DNA of 64,000 bases, from positions 62,001 to 126,000 of the forward strand of contig JAMPGX010000007.1 in the NCBI GenBank assembly GCA_023663725.1, in the 5' to 3' direction. The translations under genes and the position numbers were made by a program. Origin of the DNA: a bacterium (GTDB lineage Bacteria > Bacillota > Clostridia > Lachnospirales > Lachnospiraceae). The stretch's first letter is position 1. Each line of letters begins with the position of its first letter. Positions 37,357-45,702 of this stretch are shown here, one piece after another. The notes under the pieces were generated by a model. That model did no database searches. It was not told where the DNA came from and saw only the letters and a list, made by a program, of their open reading frames with translations.

Positions 37357-37602
37357 AACTGACAGTTTGGACGGCTGATTCTACCGGATTTGTAGCATAT
37401 CAACTGTCGGTTCATGTTAAAAACATAAAAAATTCTGTACAGTTGATAGTGAATTGCGAAACTCTCTCCGCAAGTGACGGGACTGGTCAATATATACAAA
37501 AACGGGCTCCGATGCAGTGGCAAGTCGCCCTTATTTTGTATATATTGCCCATTCCCTGTTCCAGAAAAGAGTCGTTTCGCAATCAACTATGTACAGTTGA
37601 TA
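37357..37602 (+). promoter_or_regulatory. Possible operator repeats upstream of the XRE gene
   Basis: AACTG-A-CAGTT (37357-37367), TATCAACTGT (37398-37407), and its complement ACAGTTGATA at 37439-37448 and again at 37593-37602. The last two are partly the target duplication of the inserted element. The inverted copies may be sites for autoregulation by the XRE protein. Confidence 0.35.
37447..37589 (+). mobile_element. MITE-like palindromic element, subfamily 2, copy 1, with 11-bp target duplication
   Basis: A 143-bp element with ends TAGTGAATTGCGAAAC and GTTTCGCAATCAACTA. It is flanked by TGTACAGTTGA at 37436-37446 and 37590-37600, a perfect 11-bp duplication flush with TAG...CTA. The inner arms are CAATATATACAAAA and TTTTGTATATATTG, with GGGC/GCCC next. 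It differs inside from subfamily 1 but has the same terminal motif. It lies 16 bp upstream of the XRE ribosome binding site. Confidence 0.9.
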
Positions 37603-37622
37603 ATAAAAGGAGGGTTCCCGAA

Positions 37623-38030
37623 ATGAATCAGCAAAAAGTAGGAAAGTTTATAGCACAATGTCGGAGAGAAAACGGATATACTCAGGCATCACTCGCTGAG
37701 AGGCTTGGCATTACGGACCGCGCAATCTCGAAATGGGAAAATGGTAAGAGCATGCCGGATGTTTCGATTATGCTGGAACTTTGCGAACTGTTAAAGATCA
37801 ATGTGAACGAGCTCCTGACAGGGGAACATATTATTATGGACAATTATAAAGAAGCTGCGGAAAAAAATCTTGTAGAAATGAGAACACAGGAAGAAAAAGC
37901 GAATGAGAAAGCTCACAAAAAAATGATTGTGATTGGTATTATTTTTGTGATTATGCTTGTGCTTACCTATTTTGCAGGTAAAAACATTGGCGAGGATTTA
38001 GGGACATTTATCTATAATATTTTACATTAA
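37623..38030 (+). CDS. XRE-family helix-turn-helix regulator with C-terminal membrane helix
   Basis: A 135-residue protein. The HTH domain (about 6-62) reads FIAQCRRENGYTQASLAERL then ITDRAISKWENGKSMPDVS, a classic XRE recognition helix. A charged helix leads to one membrane segment (about 100-120, MIVIGIIFVIMLVLTYFAG), so it may work at the membrane. ATG 37623 is preceded by AAAGGAGGG; in-frame sequence back to 37332 only reads through the mobile element. The gene is AT-richer than its neighbours, suggesting it was acquired. Confidence 0.9.
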   Translation: MNQQKVGKFIAQCRRENGYTQASLAERLGITDRAISKWENGKSMPDVSIMLELCELLKINVNELLTGEHIIMDNYKEAAEKNLVEMRTQEEKANEKAHKKMIVIGIIFVIMLVLTYFAGKNIGEDLGTFIYNILH

Positions 38031-38096
38031 TTTTGCCTTACAGTGGGAACTTTTTTCTTAAAAGAGTGAATACTGATCAGGGGAGGAATCACGGCT

Positions 38097-38816
38097 ATGG
38101 AACTACAAAACAACCGCAGCGTTTATCAGCTATCCGGCAAACGGGTCACTGTATACCCATCCGCTGCCCCAGCCAGGCCAGCGATATATCTGAACAGCTC
38201 TGAGGAAGAGGAGGAGCAGATATGCCAGGCGCTGGAGGAGTCAGGCTGTCCGGATATTACCCTTGTGACGGTAAGCGGGCTGGATTGGAACCGTGAGATG
38301 GCGCCCTGGGATATGCCGCCGGCCTTTAAGGGCGCTCCGCCCTGCACGGGAGGGGCGGACGGGTATCTGCGGCTTTTGACGCGGGAGATCGTGCCGACAG
38401 TGGAGAATGCGCTCCCGGAAGCTCCGGTGTGGAGAGGGCTGGCGGGATATTCCCTGGCGGGGCTGTTCGCCCTGTATGCCCTCTACCGTACCCCTGTTTT
38501 TTCCAGAGCTGCCAGTATATCCGGCTCTCTATGGTTTGCGGATTTTCGGGAATATGTGTTGACTCATGAGATGACGGCACGCCCGGAATGCCTGTATCTG
38601 TCGCTGGGAGACAGGGAGTGCAGAACGGGCAATCCGTACCTGAAGACAGTGCAGGAGCGGACGGAGGAGATTGCCGCCCACTATGCGGCACAGGGCATCG
38701 ACACAAGGTTTCAATTGAATCCGGGGAATCATTTTAAAAACGCGGTGAGACGCACTGCGGCAGGTATTTCCTGGATCGCGTGTTACAGACCGTCTCGGAT
38801 TGCCACCGACCTGTAA
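38097..38816 (+). CDS. Alpha/beta-hydrolase esterase (Fes/IroE-like, PF00756 type)
   Basis: A 239-residue hydrolase. The nucleophile elbow is GYSLAGLFALYAL; an acidic residue appears in LYLSLGDRECR; the catalytic histidine is likely in LNPGNHFKNA. This is the layout of the putative esterase family that includes enterochelin esterases. No siderophore genes are nearby, so the substrate is unknown. Start ATG 38097 follows GGGGAGG. Confidence 0.85.
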   Translation: MELQNNRSVYQLSGKRVTVYPSAAPARPAIYLNSSEEEEEQICQALEESGCPDITLVTVSGLDWNREMAPWDMPPAFKGAPPCTGGADGYLRLLTREIVPTVENALPEAPVWRGLAGYSLAGLFALYALYRTPVFSRAASISGSLWFADFREYVLTHEMTARPECLYLSLGDRECRTGNPYLKTVQERTEEIAAHYAAQGIDTRFQLNPGNHFKNAVRRTAAGISWIACYRPSRIATDL

Positions 38817-38842
38817 CAGATAGAATCGGCAGATGTCAGGCG

Positions 38843-38882
38843 ATCCCCACTGCGCAGAGTGATCTGCATAATGGGGATTTTG
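38843..38882 (+). terminator. Terminator after the esterase gene
   Basis: ATCCCCA pairs with TGGGGAT around an inner GCAG/CTGC stem, then TTTTG. Confidence 0.6.
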
Positions 38883-38890
38883 AATTTGGA

Positions 38891-38919
38891 TTGCATATCT
38901 CCCTGTTTGGTAGTATGAT
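38891..38919 (+). promoter_or_regulatory. Promoter of the vanZ-holA operon
   Basis: TTGCAT (38891-38896), a 17-bp spacer and TATGAT (38914-38919). Confidence 0.6.
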
Positions 38920-38974
38920 AGGAGCATGAGAATTTTCGTTGCTTCAGATACGGTCGGTACGGAGACAGGATACC

Positions 38975-39523
38975 ATGTGGAGTTATATCATAAGATTTCT
39001 GGTGATTATGCTGATGCTATTGCCCTTCTATCTGCTGATACGCAGGCCATGGCGGGAAAAGTCGGTCAGAGCCTGGGCGGAGACAGCTTTTGTGGTCTAC
39101 ATGGGGGGATTGCTGACGTTGACATTCCAGGGGCGCTATCAGAGTCCGAGAGCTATGGTGGAAGACGCTGCCTGGCGGATCAATAGCGGAGAGGGGATCA
39201 ACCTGGTTCCGTTTCGCACGGTTGCCAGCTTTTTCCAGCACTGTTCCGCGGATATCTTTCTGGTAAATATCGTCGGAAATATTGTGATGTTCATCCCCTG
39301 GGGCTTGGGACTGCCCCTGTTGTGGAAAAAGCAGCAAAAGGCGGTTCGTGTGGCGCGAAACGCTTTGCTGCTGCCGCTTTTTATCGAGTCATGCCAGCTT
39401 TTCATCGGGCGCAGCGTGGATGTGGACGATCTGATCCTGAATTTTGTGGGAGGCTGTATCGGAGCGGCGCTATATTTTGTGCTCAGGAAAGCAGTTCCAT
39501 GTGTGGACAGGCTGGCCAGGTGA
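38975..39523 (+). CDS. VanZ family membrane protein
   Basis: A 182-residue protein with four to five membrane helices. Blocks GINLVPFRTV, VNIVGNIVMFIPWGLGLPLL and ESCQLFIGRSVDVDDLILNFVGG define VanZ. VanZ raises teicoplanin resistance in enterococci; here, alone and with no van genes, it is simply an envelope protein of unknown role. ATG 38975 with AGGA upstream is preferred. It ends 16 bp before holA. Confidence 0.88.
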   Translation: MWSYIIRFLVIMLMLLPFYLLIRRPWREKSVRAWAETAFVVYMGGLLTLTFQGRYQSPRAMVEDAAWRINSGEGINLVPFRTVASFFQHCSADIFLVNIVGNIVMFIPWGLGLPLLWKKQQKAVRVARNALLLPLFIESCQLFIGRSVDVDDLILNFVGGCIGAALYFVLRKAVPCVDRLAR

Positions 39524-39539
39524 CGTGAGAGGAGAAGTC

Positions 39540-40547
39540 ATGCAGCGGATTCAAAATGATATCAAGTCAGGGCAGTACCGGCAGGTGTATCTCCTCTATG
39601 GCGAGGAGCGATACTTGAAGCGCCAGTATCGGGACAAGCTCAGGACGGCGCTCTGCGCACCGGACGACAATATGAACAACCATTTCTATGAGGGCAAGAA
39701 TATCTCTGTCGGAGAGATCATTGATCTCGCGGAGACCATGCCCTTTTTGGCGCAGCGTCGGGTGATCTTTATGGACAACAGCGGCCTGTTCAAGTCTGGC
39801 GGAGAGCAGATGGCCGGGTATCTCGGCGCGCAGAATGAGTCCACCGTGCTGATCTTCACAGAGACTGAGGTGGACAAGCGTAGCAAGCTGTACAAGGCGG
39901 TGCAGGCCCAGGGCTGCGCGGTTGAGTTTGCCGCTCAGGATGAGCGCGCGCTGAAGCGCTGGGTGGCGGGCATGTTGGGCAAAGAGGGCAAGAGGATCAC
40001 CGAGAGCACGGTGCTGCTGCTTTTGGACAAGACTGGCACGGACATGGATAATATCTGTATGGAGCTGGAGAAGCTGATCTGCTACTGCATGGATAGAGAG
40101 GTGGTGGAGCCCCAGGACGTGGAAGCGGTATGCGTTAACCGGGTGACCAATCATATCTTCGACATGGTCGCCGCCATAGCGGAGAAGCGGCAGAGGGATG
40201 CGCTCAGGCTGTACTATGACCTGCTGACGCTGAAGGAGCCGCCCATGCGCATCCTGTTTCTGATCGCCAGGCAGTGCAATCTGCTGCTTCAGGCCAAGGC
40301 ATTGAAGAGCAAGGGGCTGGCGAACAAGGAGATTGCCTCCAGCCTGGGTGTGCCCCCTTTTACAGTGGGTAAGTATCTAAGCCAGGCATCCCGATTTCAG
40401 ACCTCCGTGCTGCGCAGCGCGCTGACAAAGTGCGTGGAGGCGGAGGAGGCGGTCAAGACGGGTCGGATGAATGATGTGATGAGCGTGGAGATATTGATTG
40501 TGTCGGTGTTTGAGCAGGCGGGGGAGCGAGATGAGAGCGGACAGTAA
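39540..40547 (+). CDS. holA: DNA polymerase III subunit delta
   Basis: A 335-residue clamp-loader subunit. The N-terminal YLLYGEERYLKRQYRDKL is the HolA start pattern; then TMPFLAQRRVIFMDNSGLFKSG; the C-terminal collar contains PPMRILFLIARQCNLLLQAK and LGVPPFTVGKYLSQA. It opens the beta clamp during replication. ATG 39540 follows AGAGGAG; in-frame sequence before it belongs to vanZ in another frame. The next gene overlaps it by 17 bp. Confidence 0.95.
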   Translation: MQRIQNDIKSGQYRQVYLLYGEERYLKRQYRDKLRTALCAPDDNMNNHFYEGKNISVGEIIDLAETMPFLAQRRVIFMDNSGLFKSGGEQMAGYLGAQNESTVLIFTETEVDKRSKLYKAVQAQGCAVEFAAQDERALKRWVAGMLGKEGKRITESTVLLLLDKTGTDMDNICMELEKLICYCMDREVVEPQDVEAVCVNRVTNHIFDMVAAIAEKRQRDALRLYYDLLTLKEPPMRILFLIARQCNLLLQAKALKSKGLANKEIASSLGVPPFTVGKYLSQASRFQTSVLRSALTKCVEAEEAVKTGRMNDVMSVEILIVSVFEQAGERDESGQ

Positions 40548-41010
40548 TGGAAGCAGGAAAAATCTGACGGTATTGTGCGGCATTGTGATGGCGGTGGCTC
40601 TGTTTTTGATTTCCCTGCTGGCGGAGAATGCTGGCGGCGATTCAGTGGCCGTGAATGAGGGTGCGAGTGATCAGTCTGACACAGTGCAGGCCATTCTGGA
40701 GGATGCACAGTCTGTTCAGTGGGCGGAAACTCCTCAGGAACAGCTGTATTCCTTTCGCAATGAGCGCCTGCTTGATCAGCACTATGAGAAACACGGGATA
40801 GAGATGGGATTTGCCACGATAGAGGAATATGTGGCGGCAGCCAACGCGGTGATCAATCATCCGGATGCTCTGCACAAACAGGAGGCGGAGGACAATGACG
40901 ATGTCTATTTCCTGGAGGCCACCAATGAGTTTGTAGTGGTGTCTACGGACGGATATATTCGCACATACTTTATCGCCAGCGGAGGAATCGATTACTATAA
41001 CCGGCAGTGA
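40531..41010 (+). CDS. Membrane-anchored protein with BECR-type (toxin-like RNase) C-terminal domain
   Basis: A 159-residue protein with one membrane helix (about 13-31, VLCGIVMAVALFLISLLA) and an outward C-terminal domain. That domain reads LDQHYEKHGIEMGFATIEEY, then ATNEFVVVSTDGYIRTYF, and ends GIDYYNRQ. This is the pattern of the RNase domain at the C-terminus of many polymorphic and contact-dependent toxins (Barnase-EndoU-ColicinE5/D-RelE group), including the KHG histidine, the IRTYF strand and the closing DYxxxQ. It starts inside holA, with GGGGGAG just upstream. No clear immunity gene is seen. The family call is from memory of the pattern. Confidence 0.7.
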   Translation: MRADSNGSRKNLTVLCGIVMAVALFLISLLAENAGGDSVAVNEGASDQSDTVQAILEDAQSVQWAETPQEQLYSFRNERLLDQHYEKHGIEMGFATIEEYVAAANAVINHPDALHKQEAEDNDDVYFLEATNEFVVVSTDGYIRTYFIASGGIDYYNRQ

Positions 41011-41106
41011 CGTGCGTGGCTTGACGTTAGTCAGTATATAATAAGAGAGTTTTATTGGACACAATTTCCGGTATACTTGCCTCATCAACACAGATGGAGG
41101 CAGGTT

Positions 41107-41487
41107 ATGAGGCGAACATGGACAGATGGTATGATATGGGGACTGGCGGCAATCATTTTGGCTATGGCGGCCGCGATGGGTATTGCAGGCTCTATCAAGA
41201 GCCATGCGGCGGATACGCGGGAGGCGCAGGAGGCATACTATGAGCAGTTAGAGCGCGAGTATATCGATCAGGTGAAGCAGTTTTTGGCACAGCAGGGATA
41301 TCGCTACAGCGGCGTTACTCTGAGCAGGATCGTGGATGGGGAGGGGCTGCGCAGCTATCGAATATCGGTGCATCACAGCGGCTTGGACAGGCTGGAGGAT
41401 GAGGCTCTGAGCGAGATGCTGGGGCAGATGGAAGAGATGGGCTTTCAACTGCCAGGCTGCAGCTTTGAGGCAGGATTGCTGCAGTAG
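41107..41487 (+). CDS. Secreted or anchored small protein, unknown
   Basis: A 126-residue protein with an N-terminal hydrophobic segment (about 8-26) that ends in SHAAD, a plausible signal-peptidase site. The mature part starts with a charged helix and then alternates strands and a helix (SGVTLSRIVDGEGLRSYRISVHH). I do not recognise the family. ATG 41107 follows GGAGGCAGG. It could be a partner of the preceding toxin-like protein, since both are predicted outside the membrane, but nothing in the sequence proves this. Confidence 0.7.
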   Translation: MRRTWTDGMIWGLAAIILAMAAAMGIAGSIKSHAADTREAQEAYYEQLEREYIDQVKQFLAQQGYRYSGVTLSRIVDGEGLRSYRISVHHSGLDRLEDEALSEMLGQMEEMGFQLPGCSFEAGLLQ

Positions 41488-41570
41488 CTGTTCGACAGAC
41501 TGACACAGGCGCGGCGGGCCTTGGAATGATGATGGCGGTGATGAGGCAATACTTTAATGGAGGCAGGGAA

Positions 41571-42191
41571 ATGACAGAACAATTTATACCCAGGGCGCAG
41601 GAGGTATACAGGCATTTCAAGGGCAATTTGTACCAGGTACTGGCTGTGGCAGAACACACGGAGAGCGGGGAAATGCTGGTGATATATCAGGCGTTGTACG
41701 GGGAGTACAAGATATATGCCAGACCGTTGGAAATGTTTACCAGCCTGGTGGATCGGACGAAATATCCCGACGCGGAGCAGGAGTTTCGCTTTCAGTTGCA
41801 GGAGTCGGCGATGAGAGCGTCATCTGACAGTGGCTATCAGAAGGAGGAGTCGGCGATGAGAGCGCCGTCTGACAGTAGCCGTCAGGAGGAAGCGGCGGTG
41901 ACGGCTCCGGCGGTAGAGGGGGAGGACAGAGCGGTGTCTGCGGTCATGGAGACAGAGCCGGAGGAGCCAGCACTTGACCCGCTGGTGTTGGAATTTCTGG
42001 ATGCCCGCACCTACGAGGAGCGCCTGAATGTGCTGACGGCTCTGCACCATCGGATCACCGACGATATGATCACGATGATGGCTATGTGCTGCGATATCGA
42101 GGTGGCGAGCGGCGATGTGGAGCAGCGCTACGAGGACCTGAAGCAATGTCTGATTACAAAGGACCGTTTTGAGATCAAGCGACTGGGGTGA
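41571..42191 (+). CDS. DUF1653 domain protein
   Basis: A 206-residue protein. Residues 1-75 are a DUF1653 domain (YRHFKGNLYQVLAVAEHTESG, EYKIYARPLEMF, KYP). The middle is a variable, acidic linker with two copies of ESAMRAxSDS, encoded by a tandem duplication of about 54 bp at 41808-41888. The C-terminal 60 residues are helical (EFLDARTYEERLNVLTALHH). The function is unknown. ATG 41571 follows GGAGGCAGGG. Confidence 0.82.
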   Translation: MTEQFIPRAQEVYRHFKGNLYQVLAVAEHTESGEMLVIYQALYGEYKIYARPLEMFTSLVDRTKYPDAEQEFRFQLQESAMRASSDSGYQKEESAMRAPSDSSRQEEAAVTAPAVEGEDRAVSAVMETEPEEPALDPLVLEFLDARTYEERLNVLTALHHRITDDMITMMAMCCDIEVASGDVEQRYEDLKQCLITKDRFEIKRLG

Positions 42192-42213
42192 GTGGAGTCC
42201 CAATCGCTTGATT
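42174..42213 (+). terminator. Long hairpin overlapping the end of the DUF1653 gene
   Basis: ATCAAGCGACTGGG pairs with CCCAATCGCTTGAT (one mismatch) around GTGAGTGGAGT. It lacks a clear T-tract, so it may be a weak terminator or processing site before mutY. Confidence 0.5.
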
Positions 42214-42255
42214 TCGCTCATGTGGATATAGCAGGTGAGGGATATATGCGTCTTT

Positions 42256-43401
42256 ATGGAAAAATTTAACGGTATTTCAGAAAAAATTAAGGAAAAGATA
42301 AGGAAAAGAGAACTTTCAGCGATTGCGGAGCCACTCCTGACATGGTATGATACTCACAGGAGAATTCTTCCATGGCGGGAGGAGCCTACCCCCTACCATG
42401 TATGGGTGTCGGAGATCATGCTGCAGCAGACCAGAGTGGAGGCGGTGAAGCCATACTACCGGCGCTTTATGGAGGAATTGCCGGATATTGCCAGTTTGTC
42501 CACAGTATCTTCAGATCGGCTTCTCAAGCTCTGGGAGGGATTGGGATATTATTCCAGGGCACGCAATCTCCAGGTTGCCGCCCGGCAGATCATGGAGGAA
42601 TATGGCGGGCAGATGCCGGATACCCGTGAGGAACTGTTGAAGCTGAAGGGCATCGGCAGCTATACCGCGGGAGCTATCGCTTCCATCGCTTACGGCAAGA
42701 GGGAGCCTGCGGTGGATGGCAATGTGCTGCGCGTCATGTCGCGGCTGCGCATGGACGAGGAGGAGATCACAAATCCCAAAGTGAAACAGCGGGTGGAGCA
42801 GGAGCTTCGCGCGGTCATGAGCCCGTCCCGCCCCGGTGATTTCAACCAGGCCATGATGGAGCTGGGTGCTATGGTCTGTATCCCGAACGGTCGGCCAAAT
42901 TGTGGAGAGTGTCCGCTGGAGGCGCTCTGCATGGCTCACGGCTGTCAGTGTGAGGAGGAGTATCCCAGGAAGGCGGCGAAGAGGCGGCGCACTGTCGAAG
43001 AGAGAACGGTGCTGATCGTTCAAGACGGCGCCAGGGCCGCATTGCGCAGGCGTCCTGCCAGGGGGTTGCTTGCGGGCATGTATGAGTTGCCCAACATGGA
43101 GGGACACAGGTCGGCTGAGGAGATCACGCGCCATCTGGCGGACAATGGCCTGAGCATCCTGCGGATACAGAGGCTGGCGGACAGTCGGCATATTTTCACC
43201 CACAGGGAATGGGATATGTGGGGCTATATGGTGCGGGTGGACGAGCTGGAACCCCGGGGAGGTGGGGAGGCGGCGGACTGGCTCTATGTGGAGCCGGAGG
43301 AGACGAGGGAGAGATATCCGATTCCATCCGCCTTTGCCGCGTATGTGCCCTATCTCAATATTCATTTGGGAATCAACGAGAGAGACAGAGAACAGGAGTA
43401 A
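42256..43401 (+). CDS. mutY: A/G-specific adenine glycosylase
   Basis: A 381-residue DNA repair enzyme that removes adenine opposite 8-oxoguanine. Catalytic Glu is in VSEIMLQQTRVEAV, the HhH is LKGIGSYTAGAIASIAYG, and the catalytic Asp is in AVDGNVLRVMSR. The 4Fe-4S cluster motif is C-x6-C-x2-C-x5-C (CIPNGRPNCGECPLEALC). A C-terminal NUDIX-like MutT domain (ARGLLAGMYELPNMEG) recognises 8-oxoG. ATG 42256 is chosen; GTG 42235 would add seven residues. It ends 6 bp before the glycosyltransferase start. Confidence 0.95.
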   Translation: MEKFNGISEKIKEKIRKRELSAIAEPLLTWYDTHRRILPWREEPTPYHVWVSEIMLQQTRVEAVKPYYRRFMEELPDIASLSTVSSDRLLKLWEGLGYYSRARNLQVAARQIMEEYGGQMPDTREELLKLKGIGSYTAGAIASIAYGKREPAVDGNVLRVMSRLRMDEEEITNPKVKQRVEQELRAVMSPSRPGDFNQAMMELGAMVCIPNGRPNCGECPLEALCMAHGCQCEEEYPRKAAKRRRTVEERTVLIVQDGARAALRRRPARGLLAGMYELPNMEGHRSAEEITRHLADNGLSILRIQRLADSRHIFTHREWDMWGYMVRVDELEPRGGGEAADWLYVEPEETRERYPIPSAFAAYVPYLNIHLGINERDREQE

Positions 43402-43407
43402 GACGAC

Positions 43408-44436
43408 ATGAAGCTTTTATCCATAGCAATACCCTGCTACAATTCGGAGAACTATATGCGCAAGTGCATTGAATCCCTGCTGCCCGGCGGGGAGGATGTG
43501 GAGATCATCATCGTGGACGACGGCTCCGACCGAGATCGTACTGCGGAGATCGCGGATGAATATGTGGCCAGATATCCCAGCATAGTCAAGGCGGTACATC
43601 AGTATAACGGCGGCCACGGCGCCGCGGTCAACGCGGGGGTGGCTAATGCCTCCGGTCTGTACTTCAAGGTGGTGGACAGCGACGACTGGGTGAAAGAGGA
43701 GGCTTACATGCAGGTGCTTAAGACCCTGCGGGAGCAGACGGGCATTGACAGGGTGCTGGATATGCTGATCTGCAACTTCGTCTATGAAAAAGAGGGCGAG
43801 AAGCGCAAGAAGGTCATGAATTATCGCCATATTCTTCCAGAGGGTGAGCTTTTTACATGGGAGGACTGCCACCATTTTACCAAGGGGCATTATATCCTCA
43901 TGCACTCGGTGATCTTCCGCACCAAGCTGCTGCGGGAATGCGGACTGGAGTTGCCCCGCCACACTTTCTATGTGGATAATCTCTATGTGTTTGAGCCCTT
44001 GCCCTATGTGAAAAATATGTACTATCTGGATGTGAACTTCTACCGCTACTATATCGGGCGCGAAGATCAGTCTGTCAATGAGAGCGTCATGATCTCCCGC
44101 ATTGATCAGCAGCTCTATGTCAACAAGCTGATGATCGACTATTTTACGGACAATGCTGAGGAGATCGGAGCTAATAGGAGACTGTACCAATACATGTACA
44201 ACTATCTGGAGATCATCACCACGGTGTCCAGCGTGTTATTGCTTCGGTCCGGCACGGCGGAGCATCTGGCCATGAAGAAGGAGCTGTGGAGCTATCTTAA
44301 GAGCAAAGACAAGAAGCTGTTTGGCTCCATGCGTCGGGGTATTATGGGGGCCGCCATGAATCTGCCCGGCAAAGGAGGCCGCAGAGTCGCGGTGGACGCC
44401 TACCATGTATGCCAGAAGATATTTAAGTTTAACTGA
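43408..44436 (+). CDS. Family 2 glycosyltransferase
   Basis: A 342-residue GT2 enzyme: LLSIAIPCYNSENYMRKCIESLL, EIIIVDDGSDRDRT and FKVVDSDDWV (the DxD-like metal site) in the N-terminal GT-A fold. The C-terminal part (FRTKLLRECGLELPRHTFYVDN, LDVNFYRYYIGREDQSV) is the pattern seen in Firmicute wall or capsule glycosyltransferases. There is no membrane helix. The acceptor is unknown. AACAGGAG lies upstream of ATG 43408. Confidence 0.88.
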   Translation: MKLLSIAIPCYNSENYMRKCIESLLPGGEDVEIIIVDDGSDRDRTAEIADEYVARYPSIVKAVHQYNGGHGAAVNAGVANASGLYFKVVDSDDWVKEEAYMQVLKTLREQTGIDRVLDMLICNFVYEKEGEKRKKVMNYRHILPEGELFTWEDCHHFTKGHYILMHSVIFRTKLLRECGLELPRHTFYVDNLYVFEPLPYVKNMYYLDVNFYRYYIGREDQSVNESVMISRIDQQLYVNKLMIDYFTDNAEEIGANRRLYQYMYNYLEIITTVSSVLLLRSGTAEHLAMKKELWSYLKSKDKKLFGSMRRGIMGAAMNLPGKGGRRVAVDAYHVCQKIFKFN

Positions 44437-44504
44437 CGCTGAGAAGATGTCCGTTCTGAGGAAGCAGTGATTATGAGAAGTGAAATTGTTTTAGATTCTT
44501 TTGC

Positions 44505-44940
44505 GTGAGTCGAAAAGGCAATTTGAGGTATGTCTGTCAAAAAGTGTATGCCATTGCACTATCAGGTACGGTTATATTGGCTTTTGCTGAGATGCTTTTT
44601 GAAATGATTACCGGCCTGCTAACGCAGCATGATTCTTGTACACTATTTTTGTTTCCTGATATATGCCATAGGCGTAACATCATTTATTAAAAACAGGATA
44701 GCTGTCATGATTGTTCTCTTTATTATCGTAGGGGCGTTGGATATGATATTGCCAAAAGTAACACGGCCCTATGTTGTGATGCAGCCATATTGTGGGACTT
44801 TCTGCATTGGCGGGTACGTTGTCCTGACTAGCCAGATTGACTGATTATGCTGAAAAGCCATATCTCCGGTGATATTCAGGAGCTGTCGAATCATATTTTT
44901 GAGTTTACAGAGGGGAGGATTGTTCCTGTGAATCGGTAGA
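44505..44940 (+). pseudogene. Decayed membrane-protein (possibly ABC transporter) remnants
   Basis: In 44505-44640 one frame encodes a hydrophobic stretch (VYAIALSGTVILAFAEMLFEM); from about 44629 the hydrophobic coding continues one frame over (FLIYAIGVTSFI, IAVMIVLFIIVGALDMIL) to 44844. A later fragment at 44848-44940 reads SGDIQELSNHIFEFTEGRI, somewhat like the end of an ABC ATPase. Together they look like a frameshifted and truncated transporter relic. The 527-bp gap 44437-44963 holds nothing else I can name. Confidence 0.35.
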
Positions 44941-44963
44941 TTGCAGAATAAGGAGGAAATGAT

Positions 44964-45449
44964 ATGCAGCATTTTGTCAATGAGTATGAATACACGTCCG
45001 ATGTCGTCAAAGAAAGCGTGGGGGCATGGTGGGATTGCAAGCTCAAGGCCGGATACCGCTCTATGTTGGCGGTATTCATTCTGATTGCAGCGCTGTCAAT
45101 CGCTATGAGGCAGCCTGTCGTCTTGGTGGCTGAACTCGCTCCGCTTTTTGTCATAGTGTTATTCCAGCTCAAGAAAAAGAAAGCGGTTCAAATAGAACAG
45201 GAACGAGTCGACATCTTGTTTCGCGATTCGGAATTATCTTATCATGTGGAGGTCGGCGAGGATATCTCAGTCACTTCTTCAAAGGGCAATAACCGTATTT
45301 CCTTTTCAGATGTCGATGATTATCTTGAAACCAGGAATCTGATTATTCTCTTCCTAAAAGGAAGTATGACGCTGGCTCTTGATAAAAAAGGATTCAGGGA
45401 GGGCACAAAGGAGGAATTTATGTCTTTGTTGGCAGATACGATTTCGTAA
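44964..45449 (+). CDS. YcxB-like membrane protein
   Basis: A 161-residue protein with two membrane segments in residues 28-70 and a C-terminal YcxB-type domain: SYHVEVGEDISVTSSKGNNR, ISFSDVDDYLETRNLIILFL, then KKGFREGTKEEFMSLL. The function is unknown. AAGGAGG lies 7 nt before ATG 44964. It follows the decayed transporter stretch. Confidence 0.8.
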   Translation: MQHFVNEYEYTSDVVKESVGAWWDCKLKAGYRSMLAVFILIAALSIAMRQPVVLVAELAPLFVIVLFQLKKKKAVQIEQERVDILFRDSELSYHVEVGEDISVTSSKGNNRISFSDVDDYLETRNLIILFLKGSMTLALDKKGFREGTKEEFMSLLADTIS

Positions 45450-45544
45450 ATCGTCCACTTCCAGTTTGAAGAATTGTAAGGTGCGATAAAGCATTGGATG
45501 AGCGGCGCGGCGGTATGGGAGGATTGTGCATTAGTATAAAATAT

Positions 45545-45573
45545 TTGTGGAAATCATACGATAAATATATAAT
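45545..45573 (+). promoter_or_regulatory. Upstream promoter of the FecR-cyclase set
   Basis: TTGTGG (45545-45550), a 17-bp spacer and TATAAT (45568-45573). Confidence 0.5.
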
Positions 45574-45589
45574 GAGGGGTAGTACTGTG

Positions 45590-45619
45590 TTGACAAGAAA
45601 ATTCCATATGAGGTAATAT
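45590..45619 (+). promoter_or_regulatory. Downstream promoter of the FecR-cyclase set
   Basis: TTGACA (45590-45595), an 18-bp spacer and TAATAT (45614-45619). Two promoters in tandem suggest regulated expression. Confidence 0.6.
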
Positions 45620-45702
45620 ATAGAATATATACATAGGCAAGACATTGGTTATTTACACATTTTTCACCGACAATTTTTAAGAAAAACCCACGGAGGTTGA
45701 CA

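Noticed and set aside
37332-37622. N-terminal extension of the XRE protein
   Set aside because: It reads through a mobile element and its flanking repeats; AAAGGAGGG marks ATG 37623.
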